Source: Gerris lacustris (lineage: Eukaryota; Arthropoda; Insecta; Hemiptera; Gerridae). Taken from it: a stretch of DNA of 64,000 nt. Made by a program: the position numbers and the translations under genes. Shown here one piece after another: positions 33,561 to 46,930 of this stretch (its first letter is position 1; the number at the start of each line of letters is the position of its first letter). Location of the stretch: NCBI GenBank assembly GCA_951217055.1, contig OX578280.1:16469394-16533393 (forward strand), read 5' to 3'. Under the pieces are notes generated by a model. It made no database searches. It was not told the DNA's origin and saw only the letters and a program-made list of their open reading frames with translations.

Positions 33561-34286
33561 TTTCTGTACTAAGTACGAAAAGAAACCTTATATAATGACT
33601 CTGTCAGTCTGTCTGTCCGATGGTATCTGTCTGTTGGTATTGTTTCAATTCATAAACTACTATTATAGCTAGGAACATGAAATTCGGCACACAGGACACA
33701 GGTGCATCTCGGACCTCGGCATTTATGATAACTGTACACTTTTTATATGTAGGGTGACGGGCGACTAAAAAAAAGTTTGTTTTTTTTTACACTTAATAAT
33801 TTTAACTTAATGGCGGTACTATTAATCCCGTACTTACGTGAAGCGCGTGTTACTTGTTTTTTTTCATTAATTTTTATAATTAGTCATCCAATTTTAATTA
33901 AATTTGGATAGTTGTGGGAAGTAGCCTAGAGGCGGTTCCATATTAATAATTTTAACATTATTTGCCCATTTAATAGAATATAGAAATAAGTGTGACCCCT
34001 CTGGGCATTGAAACAGGTCCATTTTTTATTAACTCTTACTTTTTTAAAAGTACTTATTGTAAGAAATCCACGGCCAAAAGCAAATTTACCAATAAATGTA
34101 AACAAGTAAAATTAAATTATTACAAAATTGTACTATATTGTTGGCAATAAATGGATATAAATAAAAAAATTGTAAGACATTTTCTTGGTTTGTCAAAAGT
34201 AGCCTTCATATTTCCTAATAAAGTTCCTTATAAAGGTTTTCTTATAAAATGTTCCTTATAAAGTTCCACCGTCAGAACTGGCTTAA

Positions 34287-34555
<269 letters not shown>

Positions 34556-34808
34556 TATTAAATAAAATTAAATGTGAACTCGCTGGAAATTGAAAAAAGT
34601 CTAAACAACCTCACTTTTGATTCCTAGTGGAGTCACGTTTATTTTATACTTATGTGACCATTTGTCCAATGATAGCGGGGAAGCTATGTGCCAAACTATT
34701 TGGCAGACATTTTTTAAAGAGATTTCAACTCTATAATCTTAGGGATAATTAAAACCGTCGAAGTTGGACAGGCATTCTTAAATTAGAGTTAAAAACCAAA
34801 CAATATTC

Positions 34809-35049
34809 GGCACTTCTTTAGATTGTTACTCCCCTTATAAAGAAAACAGAGGGGAGTAACTATCTAAAGAAGGTGTACGGAATGTTCTTCTTTAAAGTGT
34901 TACTCCCCTTATAAAAACTGAAGTATGATATTCCTTTGTCCTTGTCCCAAAGTACATTGGACTAAACATCCCTTTGCCTTAATAGTTATTTAGTCAAAGT
35001 CATTTATATTCTAAAAACACATAGGGGAGTAACAATCTAAAGAAGTACC
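34809..35049. mobile_element. MITE family M2, complete copy
   Basis: A 241-bp element with ends GGCACTTCTTTAGATTGTTA and complement of GGTACTTCTTTAGATTGTTA. It has an internal second inverted pair (GTTACTCCCCTTATAAA repeats), giving a two-hairpin layout. Confidence 0.8.
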
Positions 35050-35455
35050 AAATATTCATCCAAACACGGAGAATTTTTTTAATTTTAATTCTCAAATGTT
35101 CTACTATTATAGCAGCAAACTTTGTAAGAGTCTCATTCTCAAACTAATTTTGAAAGGCGTGTAGGTATGCAGAAATAGGTGTAGGTACGTACGTGAAATA
35201 GGAGTAGGTACGTATGTATATTATTATTTTTTTATGTACCGATCAACCGCCTAGGTTATCAACCGCCTAGGTTATAGGACGGGGATACGGCCACTTTCTT
35301 CATCCCCACCATGAGATCATTGAAAAAAGTGAGTGAAAAAATATAAAGACATAGGTAGTTAAAAAATTCATGTGCCAAATCCACTTCAAATTTCGCTCCA
35401 TAGAAATTTAAATGTAACAGGCATAAGCAACGTGGCAAAGGCCAATATTCTAGGG

Positions 35456-35512
35456 TGAGCTGTAGTCTGTGTGGTGAGCTGTAGTCTGTGTGATGAGCTG
35501 TAGTCTGTGTGA
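35456..35512. repeat. 19-bp tandem repeat, three copies
   Basis: GTGAGCTGTAGTCTGTGTG occurs twice and a third copy starts GATGAGCTGTAG; a small minisatellite. Confidence 0.8.
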
Positions 35513-35520
35513 TAGTCTAT

Positions 35521-35650
35521 TTATAAAAATCAAACATTAGCTGAGAGAATTCACCCCAAGGAATTAAAAAAATAAGGGTTGCCTACTTTCCCCTCTGGCC
35601 AACTATGGAGTTGCCAGGTATAAACTGAGTAAACGTAATTAATATACCCT
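35521..35650 (-). repeat. Inverted copy of 44588-44725
   Basis: About 130 bp, including CCTCTGGCCAACTATGGAGT, match on the opposite strand 9 kb away with few differences. The copy here is interrupted at its right end by a MITE. Confidence 0.75.
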
Positions 35651-35867
35651 CATCAGTTATTATATCGAATTATATATCAAGGTAATTGTATTCCCAATCC
35701 AACCGTATTAGGTTGCCTTAAATTCTAAATTAAAATTCTAAATTTTAGATCTAAAATCTATGCAACCATGGATTCAACCAACTTTTTGATAAGGCAGCCT
35801 AATACGGTTGGATTGGGAATAAAATTACCTTTCATTTGATATATAATTCGATATAATAACTGATGCA
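35651..35867. mobile_element. MITE with about 75-bp TIRs
   Basis: CAGTTATTATATCGAATTAT at the left and its complement at the right; the pairing continues through CCCAATCCAACCGTATTAGG. Comparison with 44580 shows the host repeat uninterrupted there, so the borders are well supported. Confidence 0.8.
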
Positions 35868-36138
35868 GGGGTGTCCATCCCCCCCAAGTACGATGGCGCA
35901 CTCCCCCCCAAAACAAAGTTATGTTTTCTGCAGTTAATTTTTGGGGGGGGGGGATGTATGGCGGGGGGTCCGGGGGTCCGCCCCCGGAAAATTTTGAAAA
36001 TAAGACCTCTCAAAACAGCGCTTTTATGCATTTCTGAGGTGAAATTGAATATGAGGATCAAACGGCTACAACTTTTAAACTAAGAAAAATTCAGATAAAT
36101 CTTATACAAGTAAAAGTTGGAGTACACAAGGCGTAGTT

Positions 36139-37782
36139 TAATAGGTTTGTTCCAACAGAGCCTCGGACGGTTTTAGAACTGCCGGGAGCATGCGCAGTAT
36201 CGAAAGACCGTTCCTACACGCTTCTCGGACGGTTCTGGAACTTTTAGTCCCGTGTTCCAACAGAAAGACGAACGGTTCTGGGACAGTCCTAGAACCGTGA
36301 AAACAGTTCCCGTACTCAAGCAGGAACTCGACGAGAACTACTAATACTAATATACGGAGGTGTATAGGTTACACTACTACTACTGTTGAACTATAACCTA
36401 ACATTTGTTTTCGTTTCTTTTCTTGATATTTCTGTTTCCTAGCGTGTTTTGTTTCTCTCTCCACAGTTAATATTTATACTACTTCTTTCTTCTTTACGTA
36501 TTATTTTTATCATGATAGTATGTTGAAAGTTGAAATAATAAAATATAATTTATATATATTTATTCCTCTTGATAATTTAAATTTCTCATAGCGACTTTGA
36601 GTCCTTTATAAGAATTACCTCCGATCTTTTTGTGTGTACATCCGCCGATGATTTACAGACAAGAAAAAAAAACTAGATAAATAATTGTTCTTATAATTTT
36701 CTTTTTTGTAGTTTTGAACCCTTTATTTGTAAATATTTCTTAATGTGTGGTTGACCTTGTCTTATATGAGGGTTTATTTTTTAAGCCAAGATAAAATTCA
36801 CATTTTATCTTCCGAGTTCCGAGATCTCTGTGAAGGAGGGGTCTTACGAACCCGGGGATATCATTAAAATCCGTTTAATATTCGTCTGTGCGTACGTATG
36901 TATGTACGTTCGTATATAACTAAACCTTTAATGACATATCGCTTCAAGATATCGTATTGAGATGTGGTTTGCGGCATTTTTAACAACTTTTGTCGGAAAA
37001 ACTGAAGGCGACAAACCCGAACATCGTAGCTCACGACGTTTCGGAGCTGTAGTCACTTAAGCACGAAATCAGTCTGTCGACGATAACTTCAGTAGACATT
37101 ATTTGATTTCTATTTCGTTTGGGGTATATATTATGTGTCCTATTTGGTAGATTGTACCTATACTTTTAATGTTTTGTACCTATGGCAATTAAATGTTTTT
37201 ACTTCCATGAAAATGGGTGTAAATACTGAGTTCTCTCTTGATCGCGTATTGACTCCACAACATTTCATGGAAGTCATGTGTAGGATTTCCACACCGGTAC
37301 TTTTTATATGATTTAACAGTTATAATGTTAAAAATTACAATTTATACAAACAAATTTTTAATAGGCAACTGAAACTAAAAGAAAGGATTGTTACGAGCCT
37401 GACGAATCCCAAATGTGAGACCGAAATATAATCATTCAGAAATGACAGTGTGATAAATTTGTAACTAAAAACGATTTGCCCTAATGTGCATTCTATAAAC
37501 TTTGTTGAGTTTAACAATAGAATATGTTCACGTAAGTAATCCATTTCTGAGTGAACATAAACAAAACAAGTGGAGAGATACGAAGAGGAAAATAAAAACA
37601 AGATAAAGAGAGGTAACAACATGAAGGTTGCAGTTGCAGTTGTGAAAGAGTTCTAAAATCGTTCCAACAGGCTCCTCTTTTTGAATCAGTTCTGAACCAG
37701 TCCTCATAGACGCATGCGCATTAAAAAATCCTGAACTGGTTCTAGAACCGTTCTGGAATTGGCTGTTGGAACAAACCTAATA
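36139..37782. mobile_element. MITE family M3, long copy
   Basis: Termini TAATAGGTTTGTTCCAACA and TGTTGGAACAAACCTAATA. Subterminal regions on both sides are dense in 'GAACxGTTCT' words and GCATGCGCA. The 1.6-kb interior is AT-rich; its longest frame (95 codons, minus, 37622-37335) begins with a hydrophobic stretch but has no transposase motif. Confidence 0.7.
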
Positions 37783-38307
37783 TATATATAAAAAAAATTA
37801 TTCCACCCTTCTAAAGGTCCATATTGACCCATTGATCAATATGGCCTTATGAAGAATGTGGTTTCCCCTTAGCCCACATTTTTTCATTGTTTTTCTAAAA
37901 AGGGGTACAATGCCCATTTTGGAACGCGATATATAATTTATATATAAGTATTGCACATAAGCTCTAAGCATTTATATTTAAACGATTTTTTTTTTTCGAT
38001 GCATTATTTCGTTTTAAAAACAAAGTTAGTAAGTGTAGACCTCCCAAATCTTAACAAAAACAACACGCCACGGCTAACGGGTCACTCACTACGTACGTTT
38101 TTCAACTTTTGTCAGGCTAATGATGATCGCTAAAAGCTTCTATACTAAGACAAAGACTAGACTAGACCGGTATTAATTTTCATGACGTGAGAATGCAGGT
38201 AGAGTTGACTAAAATAAAAATCCCGTCAATTACTTGCCAGCAAGTTTCTAAAAGGGTTTCTTAGTCATAAAAATTCATAAATAGAACTTTTTTTTTTTTA
38301 AATAAAA

Positions 38308-38328
38308 TCTATATATATAAAAGTCAAC

Positions 38329-38359
<31 letters not shown>

Positions 38360-38361
38360 GT
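38308..38361 (+). mobile_element. Helitron-like 5' end with (TG)n
   Basis: TCTATATATATAAAAGTCAACGTATG split over a TG repeat. The same start recurs in the array at 41-43 kb. It is truncated against another repeat (GTGGCGTACACAGGGGGG). Confidence 0.5.
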
Positions 38362-38565
38362 GCAGTGGCGTACACAGGGGGGGGCCCAAGGGGCCTTGGC
38401 CCCCCCCGAAATGATTACATACCTAAGACCCGCCATACACTTAAAACCAAAAAAACACAGTAATGACAGATGCATTCGAATTGGCTGTAAATATTTTCCA
38501 ATAAAAGAAATTAATTAAGTATTATCTTATGGTGTGTATTCACTTAATCACCCCAAATAAGCTCG

Positions 38566-39260
38566 GCCCGGATTTACCGATAGCATTAAATTCATTCAAC
38601 ACTATACCGGCCCGATTGTCGGCTGGGCCCGGATTTTGCCGATGGAATTGAATTTATTAAACACTATACCGGCCCGACTGTCGGCTGGGCCCGGATTTGC
38701 CGATAGAATTAAATTCATTCAACACTATACCGGCCCGACTGTCGGCTGGGCCCGGATTTGCCGATAGAATTAAATTCATTCAACACTATACCGGCCCGAT
38801 TGTTGGGTGGGCCGGATTTTGCCGATGGAATTGAATTTATTAAACACTATACCGGCCCGACTGTCGGCTGGGCCCGGATTTTGCCGATGGAATTAAATTT
38901 ATTAAACACTATACCGGCCCGACTGTCGGCTGGGCCCGGATTTTGCCGATGGAATTAAATTTATTAAACATTATACCGGCCCGACTGTCGGCTGGGCCCG
39001 GATTTTGCCGATGGAATTGAATTTATTAAACATTATACCGGCCCGACTGTCGGCTGGGCCCGGATTTTGCCGATGGAATTGAATTTATTAAACACTATAC
39101 CGGCCCGACTGTTGGCTGGCTGGGCCCGGATTTTGCCGATGGAAATTAATTTATTAAACACTATACCGGCCCGATTGTCGGCTGGGCCCGGATTTTTGTC
39201 GATGAAACTAAAACTATTAAACACTATAGCGGCCCGATTTTGGCTGGACCGAGATTTTTG
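38566..39260. repeat. Satellite-type array, 61-62-bp unit, about 11 copies
   Basis: The unit contains GCCCGGATTTTGCCGATGGA, a TTATTAAACACTATACCGG part and CCCGACTGTCGGCTGGG. Starts are at 38566, 38627, 38689 and 38750 and continue to about 39230, with decayed units to 39410. The 63-66-codon frames are by-products of the repeat. It is GC-richer than its surroundings. Confidence 0.9.
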
Positions 39261-39949
39261 CTGATGGAATTAGATTCATTGAATTAAATTAGGATGCATG
39301 AAATAAATCGGCTCATTTGCCGACTAGGCCTTGATCTTTGCCAGTGGAACTAAAAGCATTAAACTTGATCGACCCGATTTCGGCTGGGCCCGATTTTTCG
39401 CCAATTGAATTCAATGATTTTTTTGTGGTTTTAGTCCAGTTCAATAGCATAGGTTGCATTATAGAATTAAATTAATTGAATTAAAATATGCACACTAGAC
39501 TGGCTTAAACGGGAAAATGATGGTTGTGGATTTCAGTAGCAAATTTTTGTTTTGGACCAGGATTGTGTGTAGAACGCTACGTGGGTCCTTGTTATGCGAC
39601 ATTTCCCTCTTGCTGACTCAGGTCGGACTAGTGTTCGTCGATATGTAGTGGGAAAACAGAGGCAATATAAATAAATCGGTTTATCATTTTGTGAAATAAC
39701 TGATTCATATTACATAGTAATAGTAAATTTAAATCTAAAAACTCAAAAAGCGTTCAGAAAACATTTGATGTTAAATGTCCCATGTAATAAACCCAGCGCT
39801 GATAACCCGCGATTTCGCTGTAACCCAGCGAATGATTCTTTTGTTTTGCAATAGGTATTTAATTTTCTTAGAGAAGAATTCTCTTCTAGATAAAAATTTG
39901 AAATTCGTATGTGCTCCAAATCCACGTTTGCTTTTGCAGTATGGATCAC

Positions 39950-40885
39950 GTTTTGCTTCCGAGCTTACCAAAGGAAACGGAAGATATGTGACAGTTCTGA
40001 AGAACGAACAATTTTTATGTCTCCGATTTCAAAAATTCCAAGACAGAAATCTGTTCAACATCAGGGTACAGTTTGGGTCCCTTGTCCGCCTGTCCTTCAA
40101 TTTTTGCGAACCAACATATCTTAAAAGCTATTCGTCCAATTTTATTGACATTTTGATGGTAGGTCATAATTAGCAACATTGCTGATCCCGTATAAGTTTC
40201 AATCTTCTGCACCTATTTATCTCTCTTCCACATTCGCACAGACACATTTATTTACACCTATATCTTCAAAAGTACTCATCTGATTTTTATGAAATTTTAA
40301 TGGTTTGTTTAAAGTAGCATGCAGATAACCCAAGAATAATTTCAACCGTCTGCGCTCTTAAAATATTGCTATATTGATACTTTATTCATGTTAAATTTAC
40401 TCAATTTTCCCTCCTTTTTTAAATTAGTCAAAATTGGTTTGATTTTTACATGATTTAAAGTATCAATTTACCAAAATTTAAACAGCGCAGAGAGTTAAAA
40501 TTAATAAAATTCTATCAGATAAGTTTTTATAAAATCAGATGAATATTTTTGAAGATAAGGTGTAAATAAATGTATGTGTGTGCACATGTGGAAGAGAAAT
40601 GGTGGCAGGTGGAGAAATGTGGTGGAGGAAAATGGGACCAGAAGATTGGACCTTATATAGGACCAACAATGGACTTTTTATATGCTAATTAACTGCCATC
40701 CGAATGTCATTAAAATCGAAAGAGTAGTTTTTAAGAATTGTTCGCAATGATTGAGCGAGCGACAGACTAACAGCCAGAAACGGGATCAAAAATGTCTGAT
40801 AACTGGAACAGATTTCTGTCTTGGAATTATTGGAATCGGAGACATAATAGTTCTTTAGAACGATCACAGCACATAGTGAGGTGTT
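39950..40885. mobile_element. R1 foldback, both arms present
   Basis: The left arm (39955-40400) matches 280-790. The right arm (40500-40885) is its complement: GGAATCGGAGACATAATAG mirrors TTTTTATGTCTCCGATTTC. The 132-codon frame at 39775-40173 is arm sequence; it is not kept open in other copies. Confidence 0.7.
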
Positions 40886-41046
40886 ACCTCATAGGATTTT
40901 AATTTAATTAAATATGAGGTTAGAAATTGAAATTAGAGTGTTGAAAAGGGGGAGAAATTACTATTATAATAAATTATGGGGTATGCTAAACCCGCATATA
41001 AGTTAAATTAGGTTGGGCCCCCCCCCGAAAAAATTTTCTGTGTACG

Positions 41047-43274
41047 CTACTGTGTGTGTGTGTGTGTGTGTGTGTTTGTTCTTTATACAAATCTACAGTT
41101 TTAGTCCAATCTCGATGAAAATTTGCACACTTGACCTTCAAAGCAAGGAAACAATCAAGGTCTACATGCATTTTCGAAATTTCAATTTTGGTACACAGGG
41201 GTACGGGGTACAAGTAATAAATACGGGGTCAAAGTAATGAATACCCTTCATGATGCATATCGTTGAAAAGCTCTTTAAGGGTACAGTAATTGTTGTTATG
41301 TACACTTTTGTCATATTTTCATTTAGGAGGGGGGTAAAATAGAAAAATATAGCTATATCTTATTTGTTCTTTATACAAATCTACAGTTTTAGTCCGATCT
41401 CGATGAAAATTTGCACACTTGACCTTTAAAGCAAGGGGAAAAACAAGATCTACATGAATTTTCGAAATTTCAATTTTGGTACACAGGGGTACGGGGTACA
41501 AGTAATGAATACGGGATCAAAATAATGAATACCCTTCGTGATGCATATCGTTGAAAAGCTCTTTAAGGGTACAGTAATTGTTGTTATGTATAGTTTTGTC
41601 ATATTTTCATTTAGGAGGGGGGTAAAATGGAAAATATAACTATATCTATGTATAGAAAGATATATCTATATAAGAGAATGTATTTTATACAAATCTACAG
41701 TTTTATCCCAATTTGATGAATATTTACACTCTTTTTCTTCCAAACAAGGTGAAGATCACTGCCTACATCATTTTCCGAAATTAAAATTTTGGTACACAGA
41801 GGTACGGGTTACAAATGTCAAAGTAATGGATACCCTTCATGATGCATATCGTTGAAAAGCTTTTTAAGAGTACAGTAATTGTTGTTAAGTACGTTTTTGT
41901 CATATTTTTATTTAGGAGGGGGGTAAAATGGAAATCTATATCTATATCTATAAAAGTCAACGTATGTGTGAGTGTGTTTATGTTGTTTATATACAAATTA
42001 ACAGTTTTAATTCGATCTCGATGAAAATTTGCTCACTTGACCTTCAAAGCAAGGGGAAGATCTCTGTCTACATAAATGTTCGAAATTTAAGTTTTGGTAC
42101 ACAGGGGTACGGGGTACAAATGTCAAAGTTGAAATCCCTTCATGATGCATAGTGTTGAAAAGCTCTTTAAGAGTACAATAATTGTTTTTACGTGCATTTA
42201 GGGGGTAAATGGAAAAATATATCTAAAAGTCAACGTATGTGTGTATGTTCTTTATACAAATCCATAGTTTTAGTCCGATCTCGATCAAAAAATGCACACT
42301 TGACCTTCAAAGAAAGAAAAAATCAGTGTCTACATGAATTTTCTACATTAAATTTTGGTACACAGGAAACAGGGTACAATAACGAATACGGGGTCAAAGG
42401 ACTGAATACCCTTTATGATGGATATCGTTGAAAAGCTCTGTAAGATTACATTAATTGTTGTTATGTACAGTTTTGTCATATGTGTTTTCATTTAGGAGGG
42501 GGTAAAATAGAAAAATATAGCTATATCTTATATAAAAAGAAGAGTGTCTGTATGAGGGTATGTCTTTTATACAAATCTACAGTTTTATCCCAATTTGATG
42601 AATATTTACTCACTTTCCCTTCAAAGCAAGGGGGAGGTCACTGTCTACATGAATTTTCGTAATTTAAATTTTGGTACAAAGGGGTACGGTGTAAAAGTGT
42701 CAAAGTAATGGATTCCCTTCATATGATGCATATCGTTGAAAAGCACTTATAGAGAAAAGTAATTGTTGTTATGTACAATTTTATTTTGGAGGGGGTAAAA
42801 TGGAAATTTATAGCTATATATATAAAAATCAACGTATGTGTGAGTATGTTCTTTATACAAATCTACAGTTTTAGTTCGATGTCAATAAAAATTTGCCCAC
42901 TTGTCCTTCAAAGCAAGGGGAAAATTACAGCCTACATGAATTTTCGAAATTTAAGGTTGGTACACAGAGGTATGGTACAAGTAATGAATACGGGGTCAAT
43001 GTAATGAATACCCTTCATGATGCAATAGCTCTTTAAGAGTACAGTAATAGTTTTTATGTAGAGTTTAGTCATATTTTAATTTAGGGGGGGGGGCGAATTT
43101 AGGATATTTGTAATTACCTTATCAAAGAGGAGAGGAGGGGGTATAGAAATAGGTGGGAGAGATAGAATCTAGATATTCTTGCATAGTAAAATAATTTATA
43201 TGTTTCATTATGGTTGTTTATAAACTTATCTAATTATAATAACACTCCGTAGCGAAGCACGGGTACCCAGCTAG
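41047..43274 (+). mobile_element. Helitron-like element with seven tandem 5' units
   Basis: About seven units of roughly 290-305 bp each carry CTTTATACAAATCTACAG, CGATCTCGATGAAAATTTGC, TTGGTACACAGGGGTACGG and GATGCATATCGTTGAAAAGC. Units start with TCTATAT-rich DNA and often AAAGTCAACGTATGTGTG. The single right end reads CGAAGCACGGGTACCCAGCTAG. Many 60-79-codon frames are repeat artefacts. Confidence 0.65.
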
Positions 43275-43369
43275 TATGTATATAAAGTTGCACTTTTGGG
43301 AAGCAAGGTGTACATATATTATCCTTTAGATATCTTAGGTACGCACTTTTTTGTTCTATTAAGGGTAAT

Positions 43370-44010
43370 GGCCGCCAATTTGGAATCACAAATATATACT
43401 TGTGAACCAAATATCAATACCTTTAAAATGGTACCAACTTCAAATTTTCAAAAAATAAAGGTTTTGGATCTCAATAGTAGTTATGACCACCTAAACTTTC
43501 TAAAGTTTGAATTGTGTATATCAACTCCCGGAAATATCATTGGACCACAGATTAGTATATTAATGTATTTTTCCCTTATTTATAGGAACTGTCCTAATGG
43601 GGTAGCGGGGGATGGGGGGGGGGGGCATTTTTTAACGTTGGGTTTTATTTTTTCGGGGGTTAAAATAAAAGGCCAACGCGATATATATATATTTGTGAAC
43701 AACATTTTAATGGTATTAAAATGATACCCAACTTCAAATTTTGAAGAAATAAAAATGTTGGGTCTCCATAGTTACACCCACCTTATAAATTTCTAGAATT
43801 TGACTCTTTTGTATCAACTCCCGGAAATACCCTAGGACCAAACTTATGTATATTTTTGCCTTATTTTTAGGACCGCTCCTAATGGGGTAGTGAGGAATTT
43901 TTTGTGATTTTTAAAATTTTTTCGGGGGTAAAAAGGCCACCATTTTGGAAACGCGATATATATTTGTAATCTAAATTTTAATTCCTTTGAAATGATACCT
44001 AACTTAAAAA
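43370..44010. repeat. About 300-bp tandem repeat, two to three units
   Basis: 'GGCCGCCAATTTGGAA', then 'ACGCGATATATATATATTTG', and 'TCAACTCCCGGAAATA', 'CCTAATGGGGTAG' recur at about 43375, 43670 and 43945 with increasing divergence. The 142-codon frame at 43296-43724 spans one unit and is not preserved in the next, so I do not call it a gene. Confidence 0.7.
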
Positions 44011-44587
44011 TTACAAAAAATATAAATGATTGCGATCAATTCGCAATTGATAGCTGATCGCAGAAATAGTGTTTAACTCTTATTTCTGTTTTTGGACAAA
44101 AAAGTTTGACTTTCAAATCTGTAGCTGAATTAAATACCAAAAGCATAAGGGTTTCTAGGAAGACTTCGAAACCCTAAAAATGAGACGCTCAGGCTAGAGC
44201 CCATTTAGTTGCCTTTGAAATAAGGGTGAGAAGGCAGAGAGAGTGATACGAGACGACAATGTTTATCTAAACAACCCCCTCTTGTAAAACCGGTTTCTGT
44301 TTAACTCTGTGAATTACACCTACCTCCTAGAAACCAACTTTTTTTCTTACTTAGAATAATTATCGCTCGCATATTTTAAAGATATAAAGGATATTAGTTC
44401 TATATAGTTATCATTAAAAACTTACGAAAGGTATGAGAGTTACTGCAAACTAGTAAACATTTTATAACTGTGATTACTGGATTTTTCCAATTTTTTCGAA
44501 TCCCCCCCAAATTTTTTCAATTCCCCCCCAATTTTTTTTTCAATGGCGCAACTTGCGCCATCCATCCCCCCCGTGGACGGCCCTGGA

Positions 44588-44725
44588 TGAGGGTATATTA
44601 ATTACGTTTACTCACCTGTTAATACCTGGCAACTCCATAGTTGGCCAGAGGGGAAAGTAGGCAACCCTTATTTTTTTAATTCCTTAGGGGTGAAATCTCT
44701 CAGCTAATGTTCGATTTTCATAAAT
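44588..44725 (+). repeat. Dispersed repeat, inverted copy of 35521-35650
   Basis: See the partner entry; this copy is uninterrupted and continues into GCGCAACTTGCGCCATCCAT on its left. Confidence 0.7.
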
Positions 44726-44919
44726 AACGCATCGGGGAAGTTGAAGTAAGGGGAAGTTAATAAACATTTTATTACGAGTATTTAACATCAGCGGTACGCG
44801 ATTTAGCTAGGCAACCTATTTGCGATGTATCAATCTATAGCGTGCGCCCCCTAGCATTGTGCGCCCCTAGGCCAGGGCCTAGTGAGCCTATTGGTAAATC
44901 CAGCCCTGATGATACGTAT

Positions 44920-45450
44920 TTATAAATAGTAAAGATTTAACTAAACCTATAGTACGTTATAAAAAAATCAAATCAAACCTAATCAAATTTGAACCTAACT
45001 TCTTCATAATTTCAATTATTATTTATATTTTGATTGCTGGCTCTATATCTTTTATTTTTATCTTAAGACATATTATGATTTCGATAAAGAATTTTATTTT
45101 TATGAATGCGAATGCAAGAAATAATAATTTTATCTATAATAGAGATAATCTTTTGTAAATATGACCTAAGAGTTCAGAGGTCAATCAGTAAGCCTCGGTA
45201 GAAAAATAGATAAGCAAATAAACCTAATAATAATTCTATATCTAGAAAATGGATTAAGATTAAATTAAATATATCATTTATATAATCGAGTAGTGTCCTA
45301 ACGACTCACCTGGAAATGATTTGTTATTGATAAGCTAAGGCAACCACATTTATTGCAATAAAAATAAATGTTTGTTGGTCTTCAAATAGATATAATAACT
45401 TTTCTAAATAAATATCTAAATTAATTTAAATTTTTTTTCTAAATATAAAA
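44920..45450. other. AT-rich spacer with a donor-like site
   Basis: On the minus strand TCATTTCCAG/GTGAGT near 45310 is a strong splice donor, but the sequence before it is short and not clearly coding. It could be a non-coding 5' exon; unsupported. Confidence 0.2.
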
Positions 45451-46394
45451 TTAAGCCCGTTGCCACGGGTCTCCCCGGCAGGTAATCGAGCCCGTCCTCT
45501 CACCGTTCCCGTTTTATATATTTTTTAAAGTTTTATATTTTCTCAAGAACAATATTTTTCCCGGGTAAACGACTTACATTGTTAGATTCGTTGAGTGGAC
45601 TACATTTTATGCTTTAATCAAAATCGTAACCTGTTTTCAAAAAAAAAATATTTTTTTTGAGCTTTGGGGGTTCCTCGAAATTCCTCGATTAGTTTTAGCC
45701 ATCACGTGTCTGCCTAGACGACAGACATTTTTTAAAATTCACTATTTTGAACTCAAAACATGTCAATCAAAATATCATTATCAAATTTCCGCACAATTGC
45801 AATACTTTCTCTCTATATATTCTACGTATTATATGTATTAAGAAAGTAAAAATGTAAGATCGTACTTACCGTCGGGGATAGGGTATTTTAACCTATGGGT
45901 CATTCACCGCCTTGATATTAGCTAATAATTTACCCTTATTATGAACTCAGCTAGTTTTTAATATTTTTATTTCTAGGTCTTGAAAAAACGGAAATGTGTC
46001 AAGTAAAAGTCCAATGGAAAAAACACGTTTTTATGCTATTTTTGACCCTAAATTGTCAAAATTTGACCCCTAAATGAACTCCAAAAATTCTGGCCAGCGA
46101 ACTAATCCTTTCTTTTGATATTTTGGACATTTTAAAATTTGTTTGGATTTTTTAAGTGCATCCTAGCGTGAGATATCGTCTGGAGTGGCACATACATATA
46201 TATACGTATATACAATACATACATATATAAAAAAATTGTTAAATTTCAGCAATCGATTAGGAGTGGTCTAAAACGGATTTCCATGGAGAAAATTACCAAA
46301 AATTTGCATTACAATAATTTTGAAGCCATTGCAATATAGCTTAATTTTCTTCGAAAATTCGCTAAAAATCGGTCCGAGACAATTCAGACAAACT

Positions 46395-46930
46395 TTCTCA
46401 TATACGAGTTCATACTTACTTAGCCCAGTGTTTTCCATTTATAGTTTTCGTATGTACATTTCATTATTATTGAACATTTAATCAAAATTTATCATAAAAA
46501 TAACTTCTCCTGGGCGGGGAATCGAACCCGGGCTCTCTCTGTCCGCATTTTAAGCTATTTTCTCAGGAACTAGATTTTTCCTGGGGAAACGGCTTATGTC
46601 GTTAGATTTGTTTTTAAATGGACTAAATTTTAGATTTTTTTAAAAATAAAAATCGTCGAAACTGTTTTCGAGAAATTACTCTCAAAAGAGTTTTTGGGGG
46701 TAGCGCACCCAAATTTGGAGCTAAAATTCATATATCGATTTGAGGGTATGATTTTCCTGAACATGTATCCCAAATTTCGTCAAAATCGGCCCAGTAGTTT
46801 AGTCTCCAGACGTCTGCAAAGACGAAACAGTTTTGACTCAGGGGACCTCAAAACGTGAAATACATCCAAATCTCGAAATCGAATTTTCGTGGCATCACAA
46901 TGCTTTCTCTTTATATGAGAAAGTAAAATG
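46395..46930 (-). repeat. Inverted relative of the repeat at 31975-32400
   Basis: Contains GGCGGGGAATCGAACCCGGG (box B complement) and ends CTTTATATGAGAAAGTAAAA, complementary to the start of the 31975 copy. Confidence 0.5.

Noticed and set aside
37335..37622. 95-codon minus frame with a hydrophobic start resembling a signal peptide
   Set aside because: It lies within the M3 element in AT-rich DNA, with no domain and no splice context.
39775..40173. 132-codon plus-strand open frame
   Set aside because: It lies in the R1 foldback arm; other R1 copies do not keep the frame and no protein motif is visible.
43296..43724. 142-codon plus-strand open frame, the longest in the window
   Set aside because: It spans one unit of a 300-bp tandem repeat; the next units break the frame.
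35521..44725. Giant Maverick/Polinton-type element
   Set aside because: No polymerase, integrase or capsid-like frame exists between the inverted copies.
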